Source: Rhodococcus sp. 06-235-1A (lineage in GTDB: Bacteria; Actinomycetota; Actinomycetes; Mycobacteriales; Mycobacteriaceae). Taken from it: 64,000 nt of DNA. Under the pieces are notes generated by a model that did no database searches, was not told the DNA's origin, and saw only the letters and a program-made list of their open reading frames with translations. The stretch spans positions 485,239-549,238 of the forward strand of contig NZ_NOYI01000012.1 of assembly GCF_002258785.1 (NCBI RefSeq). Direction: 5' to 3'. Below are positions 27,847-36,135 of the stretch, piece by piece; the first letter of the stretch is position 1; each line of letters begins with the position of its first letter. The position numbers were made by a program, and so were the translations under genes.

Positions 27847-29205
27847 ATGAGCACAGATGCTCTGCAGATGCGCGGACCGGTCCACGGCACGAAAGACGCC
27901 AAACGCGTCGCCGTCGGATCTTCGGTCGGTGCCGTCATCGAAACCTACGACTTCATCGGCTTCGGTACCGCCGCCGCGCTGTACTTCGGAACCGCATTTT
28001 TCCCCGGTTCCAACTCCGTCACAGGCACACTCGCGGCCTTCGCCACCCTCGGTGTCGGGTTCGCAGCCCGCCCCCTCGGCGGCATCGTCGGAGGACACCT
28101 CGGCGATCGCGTGGGCCGTAAACCCGTACTGGTCGGCTCCCTGATCCTCATGGGCATCGCCACCTTCGCCATCGGCTTGCTGCCCACGTATGCCCAAGCC
28201 GGCATCATCGCGCCGATCCTGCTCGTGGTGGTGCGCATCATCCAGGGACTCGCCTTCGGTGCCGAATGGGGCGGGGCGATCCTGATGAGTTACGAGCACG
28301 CGCCGTGGCGCAAGAAAGGCAAGTTCACCGGCATCGTGCAGGCCGGCTTCCCCGTCGGACTACTGCTCGCCAACCTCGTCTTCCTCGGAAGCGTGCACCT
28401 CGGCGGCGACTGGGCCTGGCGAGTGCCCTTCTTGTTCAGCATCGTCCTGGTCGCAGTCGGCTTGATCATCCGGTCGAAAGTCCCCGAGTCTCCGGTGTTC
28501 GACGACGTCAAAGAAGCAGGCGTCTCCAAGTCGCCGATCAAAGAGGCCATCAAGCACGACTGGCGAAACATTCTGCGCGGCATCGGTCTTCGTATCGCCG
28601 AGACTGCGGGATACGCAGTGTCCGTCACTTACATGATCTCCTACCTGCACACGCAGGAGCTGGCGACCACGTCCGAGACCATCGCCGCATTGTGCATTGC
28701 TTCGTTCATCGGTATCTTCGCCACAACCGGTTGGGCCGCCCTCACCGACCGGATCGGACGACGCCCCCTGTACATCGCGGTGTGCACCTTCGCCGCACTG
28801 TTCGGAATCCCGATGTTTCTGCTGGTGAACACGGGCCTGTTCATATTCGTCATCGCGACCATCGTTCTCGCCTACGCCGTCTGCCAGAACGCCCTCGCCG
28901 GCGCACAGGGCGCCTGGTTCCCCGAATTGTTCGATGCGTCCCGCCGTGCGTCGGGAGCTTCACTGGCGTACCAGATCTCGGCCATGGTCTCCGGCTTCAC
29001 TCCGTTCATCACCACGTTGCTGTTCGTCTGGCTCGGGTGGCTCGGACCGGCCCTGCTGTTCATTGCCTACGCCCTGATCGGGCTCGGCTCCGCCATCGCC
29101 ACCAAGGAAACCTGGGGCCCCACCGAGCGACGCCTAGCAGCACAGGCGGAACTCGACACCCCGGCGAACTTTCCGGCCTCCACACGCGCAAAGGAATTAC
29201 TGTGA
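27847..29205 (+). CDS. MFS transporter, metabolite:H+ symporter (MHS) family
   Basis: A 452-residue permease with about 12 hydrophobic segments. MHS-family features include the N-terminal VIETYDFIGFGTAAALYFG, the loop HLGDRVGRKPVLVGS, RIIQGLAFGAEWGGA and the second-half repeat TDRIGRRPLY. MHS members carry small organic acids, betaines or related solutes with protons; sugars are less usual. The neighbours (isomerase, SDR, split transketolase) suggest a sugar acid or polyol-derived acid as substrate. GGAG lies nine bases before the ATG. The stop overlaps the next GTG start. Confidence 0.9.
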   Translation: MSTDALQMRGPVHGTKDAKRVAVGSSVGAVIETYDFIGFGTAAALYFGTAFFPGSNSVTGTLAAFATLGVGFAARPLGGIVGGHLGDRVGRKPVLVGSLILMGIATFAIGLLPTYAQAGIIAPILLVVVRIIQGLAFGAEWGGAILMSYEHAPWRKKGKFTGIVQAGFPVGLLLANLVFLGSVHLGGDWAWRVPFLFSIVLVAVGLIIRSKVPESPVFDDVKEAGVSKSPIKEAIKHDWRNILRGIGLRIAETAGYAVSVTYMISYLHTQELATTSETIAALCIASFIGIFATTGWAALTDRIGRRPLYIAVCTFAALFGIPMFLLVNTGLFIFVIATIVLAYAVCQNALAGAQGAWFPELFDASRRASGASLAYQISAMVSGFTPFITTLLFVWLGWLGPALLFIAYALIGLGSAIATKETWGPTERRLAAQAELDTPANFPASTRAKELL

Positions 29206-30107
29206 GCACGATAACCGAAGCAGCACAGCATGACTCGAATACCAGGATCGAACACGCAGCCGAGTTCGCTTACGCCATGCGCCACCACGTCATCGATATG
29301 GGCGAGGCTCAGGGACAGGGCTACGTAGGGCAGGCCCTGGGTGCCGCAGACATCTTTGCCGCGGTCTACGCCGACCGGTTGAAGTACCGGGCAGACGACC
29401 CGGAATGGACCGAACGCGATCGCTTTCTACTCTCTACGGGCCATTACGCCATCGGCCTCTACGCCGCCCTGGCCGCGGCGGACATCGTGCCGGTCGCCGA
29501 ACTCGAGACCTACGGCTCGGATGAGTCCCGACTCCCGATGTCCGGAATGGCTACCTACACACCGGGTATGGAGATCTCCGGTGGTTCGCTGGGCCACGGA
29601 CTGACCGTCGCAGTGGGGATGGCACTCGGACTCCGCCACCAGAATTCCGCGTCGCGGGTATTCAACTTTCTCTCCGACGGCGAACTGGACGAAGGTTCCA
29701 CCTGGGAGGCCGCGATGGGTGCCCATCACCACCGACTCGGCAACCTCATCGCCATGGTCGACATGAACGCGCTCCAGGCGGACGGCCCCACAGCAGGTGT
29801 GCTCGGAATCGAGCCCGTCCACGAGAAATGGGCTGCAATGGGATGGAACGTCTACCGCGTCAACGGTAACGATCCCGCGGCCCTGTCTGCCGCATTCGAC
29901 TCTGCCTGCGCCGCAGCCGAGCCCGTAGGAACACCCTCGATCGTCATCTGCGACACCAAGATCGGTTACGGAGTCCCCTTGCTCGAGAACCGGGAGAAGG
30001 CGCACTTCATGCGCATCGACGAGAGCGAGTGGAGCATCTGCCGCGACCAGTTGACCGAGCGGTTCACCGACCCGACCTACCTGCAGGAAAACGAGGTTCA
30101 GGCATGA
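29202..30107 (+). CDS. Transketolase, N-terminal (diphosphate-binding) subunit
   Basis: A 301-residue protein equal to the first third of a full transketolase. FLLSTGHYAIGLYAALA, ISGGSLGHGLTVAVGMALG and the thiamine-diphosphate/Mg motif FLSDGELDEGSTWEAAM...VDMNALQADG are visible; the usual GDG is SDG here. It needs the C-terminal subunit encoded next to make the active site. The pair would move a two-carbon ketol unit between sugar phosphates or related compounds. GTG 29202 overlaps the MFS stop. Similar split transketolases serve dedicated catabolic routes such as apulose phosphate cleavage; which one applies here is not known. Confidence 0.9.
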   Translation: MSTITEAAQHDSNTRIEHAAEFAYAMRHHVIDMGEAQGQGYVGQALGAADIFAAVYADRLKYRADDPEWTERDRFLLSTGHYAIGLYAALAAADIVPVAELETYGSDESRLPMSGMATYTPGMEISGGSLGHGLTVAVGMALGLRHQNSASRVFNFLSDGELDEGSTWEAAMGAHHHRLGNLIAMVDMNALQADGPTAGVLGIEPVHEKWAAMGWNVYRVNGNDPAALSAAFDSACAAAEPVGTPSIVICDTKIGYGVPLLENREKAHFMRIDESEWSICRDQLTERFTDPTYLQENEVQA

Positions 30108-31093
30108 CCACCACCACTCCCCCCAAACTCAAGACATCGGCGATGATTGCATCGTTCGTCGATCCCGGCCAACGCACCGCCGACGCACCGTTCGGTCACG
30201 CTCTCGTCGAAGCCGCGCAGAACAACGACAAGATCGTCGGCCTCAGCGCCGACCTCGCCAAGTACACCGACATGCATATCTTCGCCCAGGCGTTTCCCGA
30301 TCGCTTCTTCCAGATGGGCATGGCCGAGCAGCTACTCCTCGGCGCCTCTGCCGGCATGGCCGAGACCGGACTGATCCCGTTCGCATCGACGTACTCGGTG
30401 TTCGCGGCCCGACGGGCTTACGACTTCCTGTGCCTCGATATCGCCGAGCCCAATCTGAACGTCAACATCATCGGCGGCCTGCCCGGCCTCACCACCGGAT
30501 ACGGACCGAGCCACCAGGCCACGGAGGACATCGCCATCTTTCGAGGGATGCCGAACCTGACGATCGTCGATCCGTGCGACTCGGTCGACATCAGCCAGGC
30601 CGTGCCCCAACTCGCCGCTGCCGACGGGCCGACGTACCTGCGTTTGCTTCGCGGGAAGGTGGCGACCGTGCTAGACGAGTACGACTACACCTTCGAGCTC
30701 GGCAAAGCCAAGGTCATCCGTGCGGGTAACGATGTGGTGCTGGTATCGAGCGGACTGATGACGATGCGCGCGTTGCAGGCAGCGACGAATCTGGAGAAAC
30801 ACAACATCGACGTCGCCGTGGTCCACACCCCGACGATCAAGCCGTTCGACGCCGACACCGTTCTTGCTGAATTGGATACACCCCGTTTGGCGTTCACGTG
30901 CGAGAACCACACCAAGATCGGCGGGCTGTTCGAGACCGTCGCCTCGGCCGTCGTCGAGCGCGGACTCGGCAAGAAGGTCGGTGCGATCTCCTTGCCCGAC
31001 GAGTTCCTTGCCGCGGGTGCCCTACCCACATTGCACGATCGCTACGGCCTCTCGACGTCGAGTATAGAAGCCCGCATCATGGCAGGACTCTGA
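30104..31093 (+). CDS. Transketolase, C-terminal subunit
   Basis: A 329-residue protein holding the pyrimidine-binding and C-terminal domains. RFFQMGMAEQLLLGASAGMA contains the catalytic glutamate that activates thiamine diphosphate. The family-typical TYSVFAARRAYDFL, GPSHQATEDIAIFRGMPNL and YLRLLRGK follow, and VVHTPTIKPFD begins the last domain. It overlaps the N-terminal subunit gene by an ATGA, ensuring stoichiometric translation. It is the last gene of the MFS-transketolase operon; the GntR gene follows after a gap with palindromes. Confidence 0.9.
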   Translation: MTTTTPPKLKTSAMIASFVDPGQRTADAPFGHALVEAAQNNDKIVGLSADLAKYTDMHIFAQAFPDRFFQMGMAEQLLLGASAGMAETGLIPFASTYSVFAARRAYDFLCLDIAEPNLNVNIIGGLPGLTTGYGPSHQATEDIAIFRGMPNLTIVDPCDSVDISQAVPQLAAADGPTYLRLLRGKVATVLDEYDYTFELGKAKVIRAGNDVVLVSSGLMTMRALQAATNLEKHNIDVAVVHTPTIKPFDADTVLAELDTPRLAFTCENHTKIGGLFETVASAVVERGLGKKVGAISLPDEFLAAGALPTLHDRYGLSTSSIEARIMAGL

Positions 31094-31143
31094 CACGAGC
31101 GCCTTCGCAGTCCGAGGGGTCGTCGACGCTGGACGTACACTTA

Positions 31144-31168
31144 CTGTCGACAGCTGTCAGTCGACTGT
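31144..31168. promoter_or_regulatory. Overlapping palindromes CTGTCGACAG / GACAGCTGTC / CAGTCGACTG (GntR operator)
   Basis: Three perfect ten-base palindromes overlap here: 31144-31153, 31149-31158 and 31159-31168. They lie 38 bases before the chosen GntR start codon. The GTYGACAG and CAGTCGAC words recur in the isomerase/MFS divergent promoter at 27749-27801. Autoregulation by the GntR protein is the simplest reading. Confidence 0.65.
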
Positions 31169-31205
31169 TTGCAGTGAGATGTCATCGACGAAAGGAGCCC
31201 TCGCC

Positions 31206-31865
31206 ATGGGGCAACCCGGCGCACTCCTCGGACTGCAGAAGACGAACCTGCGTCAGCAGGCGGTCACCGCTCTGCGTTCCGCCATCACCAGCGGTGAGTT
31301 GCGTCCGCGCAGCGCTTTGGTGGAGACCGAACTGTCAGAGCGCTTACAGATCAGTCGGGGGACGCTGCGCGAGGCCCTGCGCCAATTGCAGCAGGAAGGC
31401 CTGGTCGTCGTCGGGGCTCGCGGACGACTGCACGTACGTCACCTCGACACCAAGGAAATTCAGGACATCTTCTCGGTGCGAGCCGCACTCGAGGGTTTGG
31501 CCGCGGCCGAAATCGCTCGTCATCCCGAACGTGCCCGGCTCGTCGCGGAGTTACGGGATGCGCTCGAGCTGCTGAATCGGGCCCCGAAGGACGAAACACT
31601 CGACGACCGCATCGAGGCCGACCTCGACTTCCATCGCCTGCTGTGTAGATCCGCGGACAACGAGACCCTGCTGCACTCCTGGACCAGTCTCGAAGGTTCG
31701 ATCCGCATGTCGATCATGTACGCCGGACGCGATCGCGCCCTGGGCAACATGGATGCCGACCGCCACCAAGAGATGGTCGACGCCATCGAGGCCGGGGTAC
31801 CCGACGATGCGGCAGCTGCGGTGCGTGACCACATGATGTGGGCCGTCGGCAATCTCGTTGCGTAA
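31206..31865 (+). CDS. GntR family (FadR/FCD subfamily) transcriptional regulator
   Basis: A 219-residue regulator. The winged helix is in AVTALRSAITSGELRPRSALVETELSERL and QISRGTLREALRQLQQEGLV (about residues 15-65). A helical FCD ligand domain follows (FSVRAALEGLAAAEIARH, DLDFHRLLCRSADN, DRHQEMVDAIEAG), with the histidine and aspartate metal-site residues typical of FCD proteins. ATG 31206 is chosen over ATG 31179 because AAAGGAG lies eight bases before it. It sits downstream of the MFS-transketolase operon, and its palindromic upstream site recurs in the promoter of that operon. Confidence 0.88.
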   Translation: MGQPGALLGLQKTNLRQQAVTALRSAITSGELRPRSALVETELSERLQISRGTLREALRQLQQEGLVVVGARGRLHVRHLDTKEIQDIFSVRAALEGLAAAEIARHPERARLVAELRDALELLNRAPKDETLDDRIEADLDFHRLLCRSADNETLLHSWTSLEGSIRMSIMYAGRDRALGNMDADRHQEMVDAIEAGVPDDAAAAVRDHMMWAVGNLVA

Positions 31866-31877
31866 CTTCAGAGGGAC

Positions 31878-32810
31878 TCAGCTGCTGACGGGACCGTTCA
31901 TCAGACGATCCATCGCGGCGACATCGCTTGCCCGGGTGCGACGAGACAGCGCCGTGTCGAACATGGTGAATCCGTGGAATGCGCCGGGCCAGCAATGCAA
32001 TTCGACTCTGTTTCCCGCTGCCAGAAGTCTGCGAGCGTAATCGACACCCTGATCGCGCAAAGGGTCCAATTCGTTGACGGTGAGATAGGTCGGCGGCAGG
32101 TTCCCGAGGTCCTGTCGCCGAGCCGGGGACGTGTGTTCGTCCGGAACCCGCCCTCCGAGATAGTGCTGCCAACTCAGAACCGCATTGCCGGTGTTCCAGA
32201 ACACGGCGTCGACGCCCTGTTTCATCGACGGCGAGTCGGCTCTGTCGTCGAGTACAGGTTCGATCAGTGCCTGCATTGCCAGTCTCGGACCCCCGCTGTC
32301 ACGAAGTTCCAATGCGGTGCACGCAGCCAGACACGCTCCGGCACTGGTTCCCAACAGACCGATCCGCCCCGGGTCTCCGCCGATGCTGTCGGCAGCATCG
32401 ACCGCCCACCGCACCGCGGTGACACAGTCGTGAACGGCTGCGGGATAGGGGAACTCGGGGGCCAACCTGTAGTCGACCGCAATGACGATGCACCGTAGCG
32501 CCGCTGCAAGGCCCGCATTGCTCGCATCGTTCGAGGCCGCCGAACCCAACGCGAAACCGCCGCCGTGCATTTCGACCACGATGGGCAGCGGCCCGCTCGT
32601 CACCCGGCTCGGACTGCTGATCCGAACACCCACGGTGTGCGCGTCGAAGCCTGCAACCCATTCCGTGACAACGACATTCGCAGCCGAAGGCCCCGGGCTG
32701 ATCGTTATCGCAGCTCGAGCAGCAGGAATGTTGCGAAAGTCCACGGCCGGAACCTCGGACACAACAAGTAACAGTTCGGGATCGAGGTCGTCGATGCGCA
32801 TACATTCCAC
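31878..32810 (-). CDS. Alpha/beta-hydrolase, hormone-sensitive lipase family esterase
   Basis: A 310-residue esterase. The oxyanion motif EMHGGGFALGS is near residue 83, the nucleophile is in LLGTSAGACLA (GTSAG), the acid candidate is in NELDPLRDQG and the histidine in GAFHGFTMFD. No signal peptide is seen, so it is probably cytoplasmic. It hydrolyses short or medium acyl esters by family. The ATG at 32801, three codons in, is an alternative start. It is divergent from a MarR gene across 94 bases, a common regulator-target pairing. Confidence 0.88.
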   Translation of the reverse strand: MECMRIDDLDPELLLVVSEVPAVDFRNIPAARAAITISPGPSAANVVVTEWVAGFDAHTVGVRISSPSRVTSGPLPIVVEMHGGGFALGSAASNDASNAGLAAALRCIVIAVDYRLAPEFPYPAAVHDCVTAVRWAVDAADSIGGDPGRIGLLGTSAGACLAACTALELRDSGGPRLAMQALIEPVLDDRADSPSMKQGVDAVFWNTGNAVLSWQHYLGGRVPDEHTSPARRQDLGNLPPTYLTVNELDPLRDQGVDYARRLLAAGNRVELHCWPGAFHGFTMFDTALSRRTRASDVAAMDRLMNGPVSS

Positions 32811-32904
32811 AGTAGGTGCTGTCGGAGCTATTGATTGCAGACGCCGTTAATTGTGGGCGCGGTATGGTGGGTGGTCACGAGTACAGGCATCGAGAGGCAC
32901 GACA

Positions 32905-33360
32905 ATGAGCGCACACGACCCGGCCCTGACTGCACTTGCGCAGAATTGGCTTGCGCTTGCAGTGCTGCACGGCCGTATCGAGAGCCGCATCGAGCGCGCC
33001 TTGCAGACCGAACACAATCTCAGCGCGCGGGAGTACTGGTTGCTGGACGTCCTGGCACGTCAGCACGACGGGGTCGGTGGGCACCTCCAGATGAAGCAGG
33101 TAGCCGACGCCGTCGTCCTGAGTCAGAGCGCGACGACGCGCTTGGTCACCCGTCTCGAGGACCGCGGACTGCTCACCCGATACCTGTGCCCCACCGATCG
33201 CCGAGGCATCTACACCGACGTCAGCGAGGAAGGACTCGCGCTGCTGGAGGCAGCGCGACCGACCAACGACGCGGCGCTGCGCGAGGCACTCGACGAGGCG
33301 TCGACCGAGGCGGATCTCATCCCGCTGGTCGACGCCGTTCGACGTGCCGGGGGCCGATGA
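32905..33360 (+). CDS. MarR family transcriptional regulator
   Basis: A 151-residue MarR-type winged-helix protein: LSAREYWLLDVLARQ, MKQVADAVVLSQSATTRLVTRLEDRGLL (recognition helix) and the wing CPTDRRGIYTDVSEEG are clear. ATG 32905 gives the normal family length; an upstream extension to 32851 is unlikely. It is divergent from the HSL-family esterase and probably controls it and itself. Its stop is immediately followed by the 3' end of the convergent beta-lactamase gene with no gap, so no terminator fits between them. Confidence 0.88.
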   Translation: MSAHDPALTALAQNWLALAVLHGRIESRIERALQTEHNLSAREYWLLDVLARQHDGVGGHLQMKQVADAVVLSQSATTRLVTRLEDRGLLTRYLCPTDRRGIYTDVSEEGLALLEAARPTNDAALREALDEASTEADLIPLVDAVRRAGGR

Positions 33361-34290
33361 TCAGTTCAGTTCGTCGACGACAGTCCGGGTCGCGTCGGCA
33401 ACGAGGGTGTTCATGGCCGGTGAATCCTCGATACCCGAGGTCGTCGTACTGAGGACGACCAGCAGGATCCTCTGCCCGTCGGGGCCGAGCAGCAGTCCCG
33501 CATCGTTCGAGACTCCGTAGCTACCCGTGCCGGTCTTGTCGGCCGAGGTCCACTGATCGGGAACACCGGCACGGAACCGGGCATCGGAGGTCTGCGTATC
33601 GGCCATCCACGCCAGGAGCTGGTCCCGCGATGCAGCCGACAGTACGTCGCCGTCGAGCAGGGTTCGGTAGCCGGCGGCCATCGAGTTCGGCGTCGTGGTG
33701 TCGCGCGGGTCTCCCGGGATGGCCGTGTTCAGTTCCGGTTCGGTGCGATCGAGACGGAATTCGGTGTCGCCGAGCGATCTCGCGAACTCGGTGAGAGCGT
33801 CGGCTCCACCGGCCTCGCGAATCAGTAGATTGCCGGAGGTGTTGTCGCTCTTGGTCAATGCGGCCGCGGCCAAATCTGCGATCGTGACCACGGAGCCTGG
33901 TTCCCAATCGACAGCGGACTCGGGCACCTTGTCCAGCGCGGTCACCGTTCTGGTGTCGGTCAGCTGCAGATCGCCTGCATCGACGGCTGCCAGTACGGCA
34001 CCGACGGCGTACACCTTGAATGTCGAGCAGAACGCGAAACGTTCGTCCCCGCGATGACTTTCAGCGGAACCGGACGCCAGGTCGACGGCACTGACGCCCA
34101 GTCGAGCAGTGTCCCTGTCCTCGAGTTCGAGATAGTGCTGTTCGGCCGAGGCTCTTTCGGTGGCGGACTGGGACGTGCTGGTGTCGGATCGCGGTGGTTC
34201 GGCGGTGGTGGTCGAGGAGCAGGCAACGCCTGCGGTCAGCGTTACCGCCGCGAGCATGGTGATCAGCCGGGTGGATGTCGAGGTACGCAT
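33361..34290 (-). CDS. Class A beta-lactamase, exported
   Basis: A 309-residue serine beta-lactamase. All four active-site elements are present: S89-T-F-K92 (Ser70/Lys73), S148-D-N150 (SDN loop), E184PELN188 (Glu166 loop) and K252-T-G254. The N-terminus is a signal sequence ending in GVACSS; this is a weak lipobox, so lipoprotein anchoring is possible. It would hydrolyse penicillins and perhaps cephalosporins outside the membrane. It is divergent from a LysR gene, recalling the ampR-bla arrangement. It lies convergent with, and abutting, the MarR gene. Confidence 0.93.
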   Translation of the reverse strand: MRTSTSTRLITMLAAVTLTAGVACSSTTTAEPPRSDTSTSQSATERASAEQHYLELEDRDTARLGVSAVDLASGSAESHRGDERFAFCSTFKVYAVGAVLAAVDAGDLQLTDTRTVTALDKVPESAVDWEPGSVVTIADLAAAALTKSDNTSGNLLIREAGGADALTEFARSLGDTEFRLDRTEPELNTAIPGDPRDTTTPNSMAAGYRTLLDGDVLSAASRDQLLAWMADTQTSDARFRAGVPDQWTSADKTGTGSYGVSNDAGLLLGPDGQRILLVVLSTTTSGIEDSPAMNTLVADATRTVVDELN

Positions 34291-34393
34291 GGGGTCAGCC
34301 GATCACATCCGAGCGCCATCGAGCCAAGTCCCGAGGCCCGGCCGGTTCATTCCTCTTCGGTATAGCGGCAGGTGAACGTGCTTCAATAAGTCG

Positions 34394-35248
34394 GTGGATC
34401 TGGTTCGCCATCTCGAATATTTCGTCGCCGTCGCCGAGGAACGCCACTTCGGCCGCGCCGCGGTCACTCTCGGCGTGACACAGCCGCCGGTGTCTCGGGC
34501 CATCAAGGCGTTGGAGAAGCATCTCGGGCTCACGCTCGTCGAGCGAACACCCGACGGAGCTGCCATCACCGAGCACGGGGCCGCATTGTTACCCAGGGCC
34601 CGATTGATCGTCGACGACGCACGCCGATTGACCACTACCGCAGAATCACTCACAGCGTCCGGTTCGGTCCGCATCGGCCTCATCCCTGAACTGGACGACG
34701 GGGTCGCCGCCCGCATGGCTGCCGCCGTCGGTGTCCGGGCACGGGTGGAGACCGCCGGTGCGGTGGCGTTACTCGACCGTGTGCGCGCACACGAACTCGA
34801 CGTCGCGGTGGTCGATCACCCGGTGGTACTCGACCGACTGCTCGCCGGACCGGTCGTCACCCTCCCCCGACGTGTCATGGTTCCTGTCGGTCATCGCTCG
34901 GCGCGCGCACAGCGTCCACGCTTGGCGATGTTGTCCGATCTCGCGTTCGCGACCATGCCGCGCGGCACCAATCCACCCGCTCACGATCTGATCCTCGACG
35001 CGTTTCGACGCCATGCCCTCGATCCAGAGGTGCTCACCGCGAACACCTTTCGCGACGCCACGATCGGCGTCGCATCGGGTCGTTGTTTCGGACTGGTTCC
35101 GGCCGCGAACCCGGTGGTGCCCGGCACCGAACATCTCGACCTTGCGTCCGACGTTGTCGCGCTCCGGGTTCGGATCGTGCGTCGCGACGACTCGGTGAAA
35201 CCTCTGGTGGACCTGATCGATCGAATCCTCCTGCAGGCCGGCAAGTGA
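34394..35248 (+). CDS. LysR family regulator between two beta-lactamase-like genes
   Basis: A 284-residue LysR protein beginning at GTG 34394. The helix-turn-helix is in MDLVRHLEYFVAVAEERHFG and RAAVTLGVTQPPVSRAIKALE, followed by a weak substrate-binding domain (SGSVRIGLIPELDD, ELDVAVVDHPVVL). It diverges from the class A beta-lactamase gene across 103 bases and overlaps the downstream serine-hydrolase gene (GTGA). This makes it a candidate activator of both. A typical T-N11-A box was not clear by eye in the gap. The inducer is unknown; cell-wall fragments are the analogy from AmpR. Confidence 0.88.
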   Translation: MDLVRHLEYFVAVAEERHFGRAAVTLGVTQPPVSRAIKALEKHLGLTLVERTPDGAAITEHGAALLPRARLIVDDARRLTTTAESLTASGSVRIGLIPELDDGVAARMAAAVGVRARVETAGAVALLDRVRAHELDVAVVDHPVVLDRLLAGPVVTLPRRVMVPVGHRSARAQRPRLAMLSDLAFATMPRGTNPPAHDLILDAFRRHALDPEVLTANTFRDATIGVASGRCFGLVPAANPVVPGTEHLDLASDVVALRVRIVRRDDSVKPLVDLIDRILLQAGK

Positions 35249-36126
35249 GCACGACAGACCAGCAACTTCGAGCAGTCTTCGCCGATGCGGGCTGCCGCGG
35301 CTGGGTGCGCGCCGAACGGATCGACGGCACCGGCACTGTCGTCGATATCGAGGGAGACGACCCCGTCGTCGCAGCATCGGTCTGGAAGATCGTGCTGCTG
35401 GTTGCTGCGGCGCGCGCATTCGACGAAGGCTTCTTGACCGCAACGGATTCGGTGCGCTTGGTTCCGGCACAGTGCAGTCCTGGGCCGACGGGCATCGCGA
35501 GCTACGCAGATCCGGTGACGATGAGTTGGCGGGATATCGCGCGGTCGATGATCACCGTCTCCGACAATGCCGCTGCCGATGCCCTTCTCGGCGCACTGGG
35601 ACTGAATGCCGCGACCCGGGTGATCGACGATCTCGGGCTGAAGCACACACGCATCGTCGGCGGCACGAAAGCACTGGGCGATCAGATCGTTCGGGACACC
35701 GGTCGGCTGAGCTCGGAGGAGGCACTGGGGTTGCTGGCCAGCAACTACGCAGTGATCGACAGTGCTGGTTTCGATCCCGCCTACACCTCCTGCACCACAC
35801 CGCGTGACAGCAACGCGGTACTGCGAGCAATCTGGTCGGGTGCCGCCGCCTCCTCCGAGCAGTGCGAGTACATGAAGCACGTTCTGTCCCAGCAGGTGTG
35901 GCCGCACCGGATTCGTAGCGGTATTCCGTACCCGGATGTACAGGTTGCGGGCAAGACCGGCACCATCGGGCCCATTCGCAACGAGGTTGCCGTGGTGTCG
36001 TTTCCGGGCGAGGAGCCCGTCGCGGTATCGGTGTTCACCCGAGCGGCACGGATGGATCTCTTTCTCCCACTGGTCGATCAGGCCATCGGTAGCGCGGCCA
36101 GAATCGCAGTGACGGCAGTGCGCTAG
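35245..36126 (+). CDS. Class A beta-lactamase-related serine hydrolase, apparently cytoplasmic
   Basis: A 293-residue protein with the penicillin-recognising fold motifs S45-V-W-K48, S106-D-N108 and K237-T-G239. The ExxLN loop that carries the deacylating glutamate of class A enzymes is not recognisable, and there is no signal peptide. The GTG start 35245 overlaps the LysR stop, and the good ASVWK spacing from the start argues against a missing leader. It could be a hydrolase of another substrate, a slow-turnover binder, or a beta-lactamase with a relocated base. Its coupling to the LysR gene suggests joint expression with that regulator. Confidence 0.8.
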   Translation: MSTTDQQLRAVFADAGCRGWVRAERIDGTGTVVDIEGDDPVVAASVWKIVLLVAAARAFDEGFLTATDSVRLVPAQCSPGPTGIASYADPVTMSWRDIARSMITVSDNAAADALLGALGLNAATRVIDDLGLKHTRIVGGTKALGDQIVRDTGRLSSEEALGLLASNYAVIDSAGFDPAYTSCTTPRDSNAVLRAIWSGAAASSEQCEYMKHVLSQQVWPHRIRSGIPYPDVQVAGKTGTIGPIRNEVAVVSFPGEEPVAVSVFTRAARMDLFLPLVDQAIGSAARIAVTAVR

Positions 36127-36135
36127 GCACCGCGC

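Noticed and set aside
34291..34393. A LysR T-N11-A box between the beta-lactamase and LysR genes
   Set aside because: Several weak matches exist, none symmetric enough to prefer, so no site was annotated.
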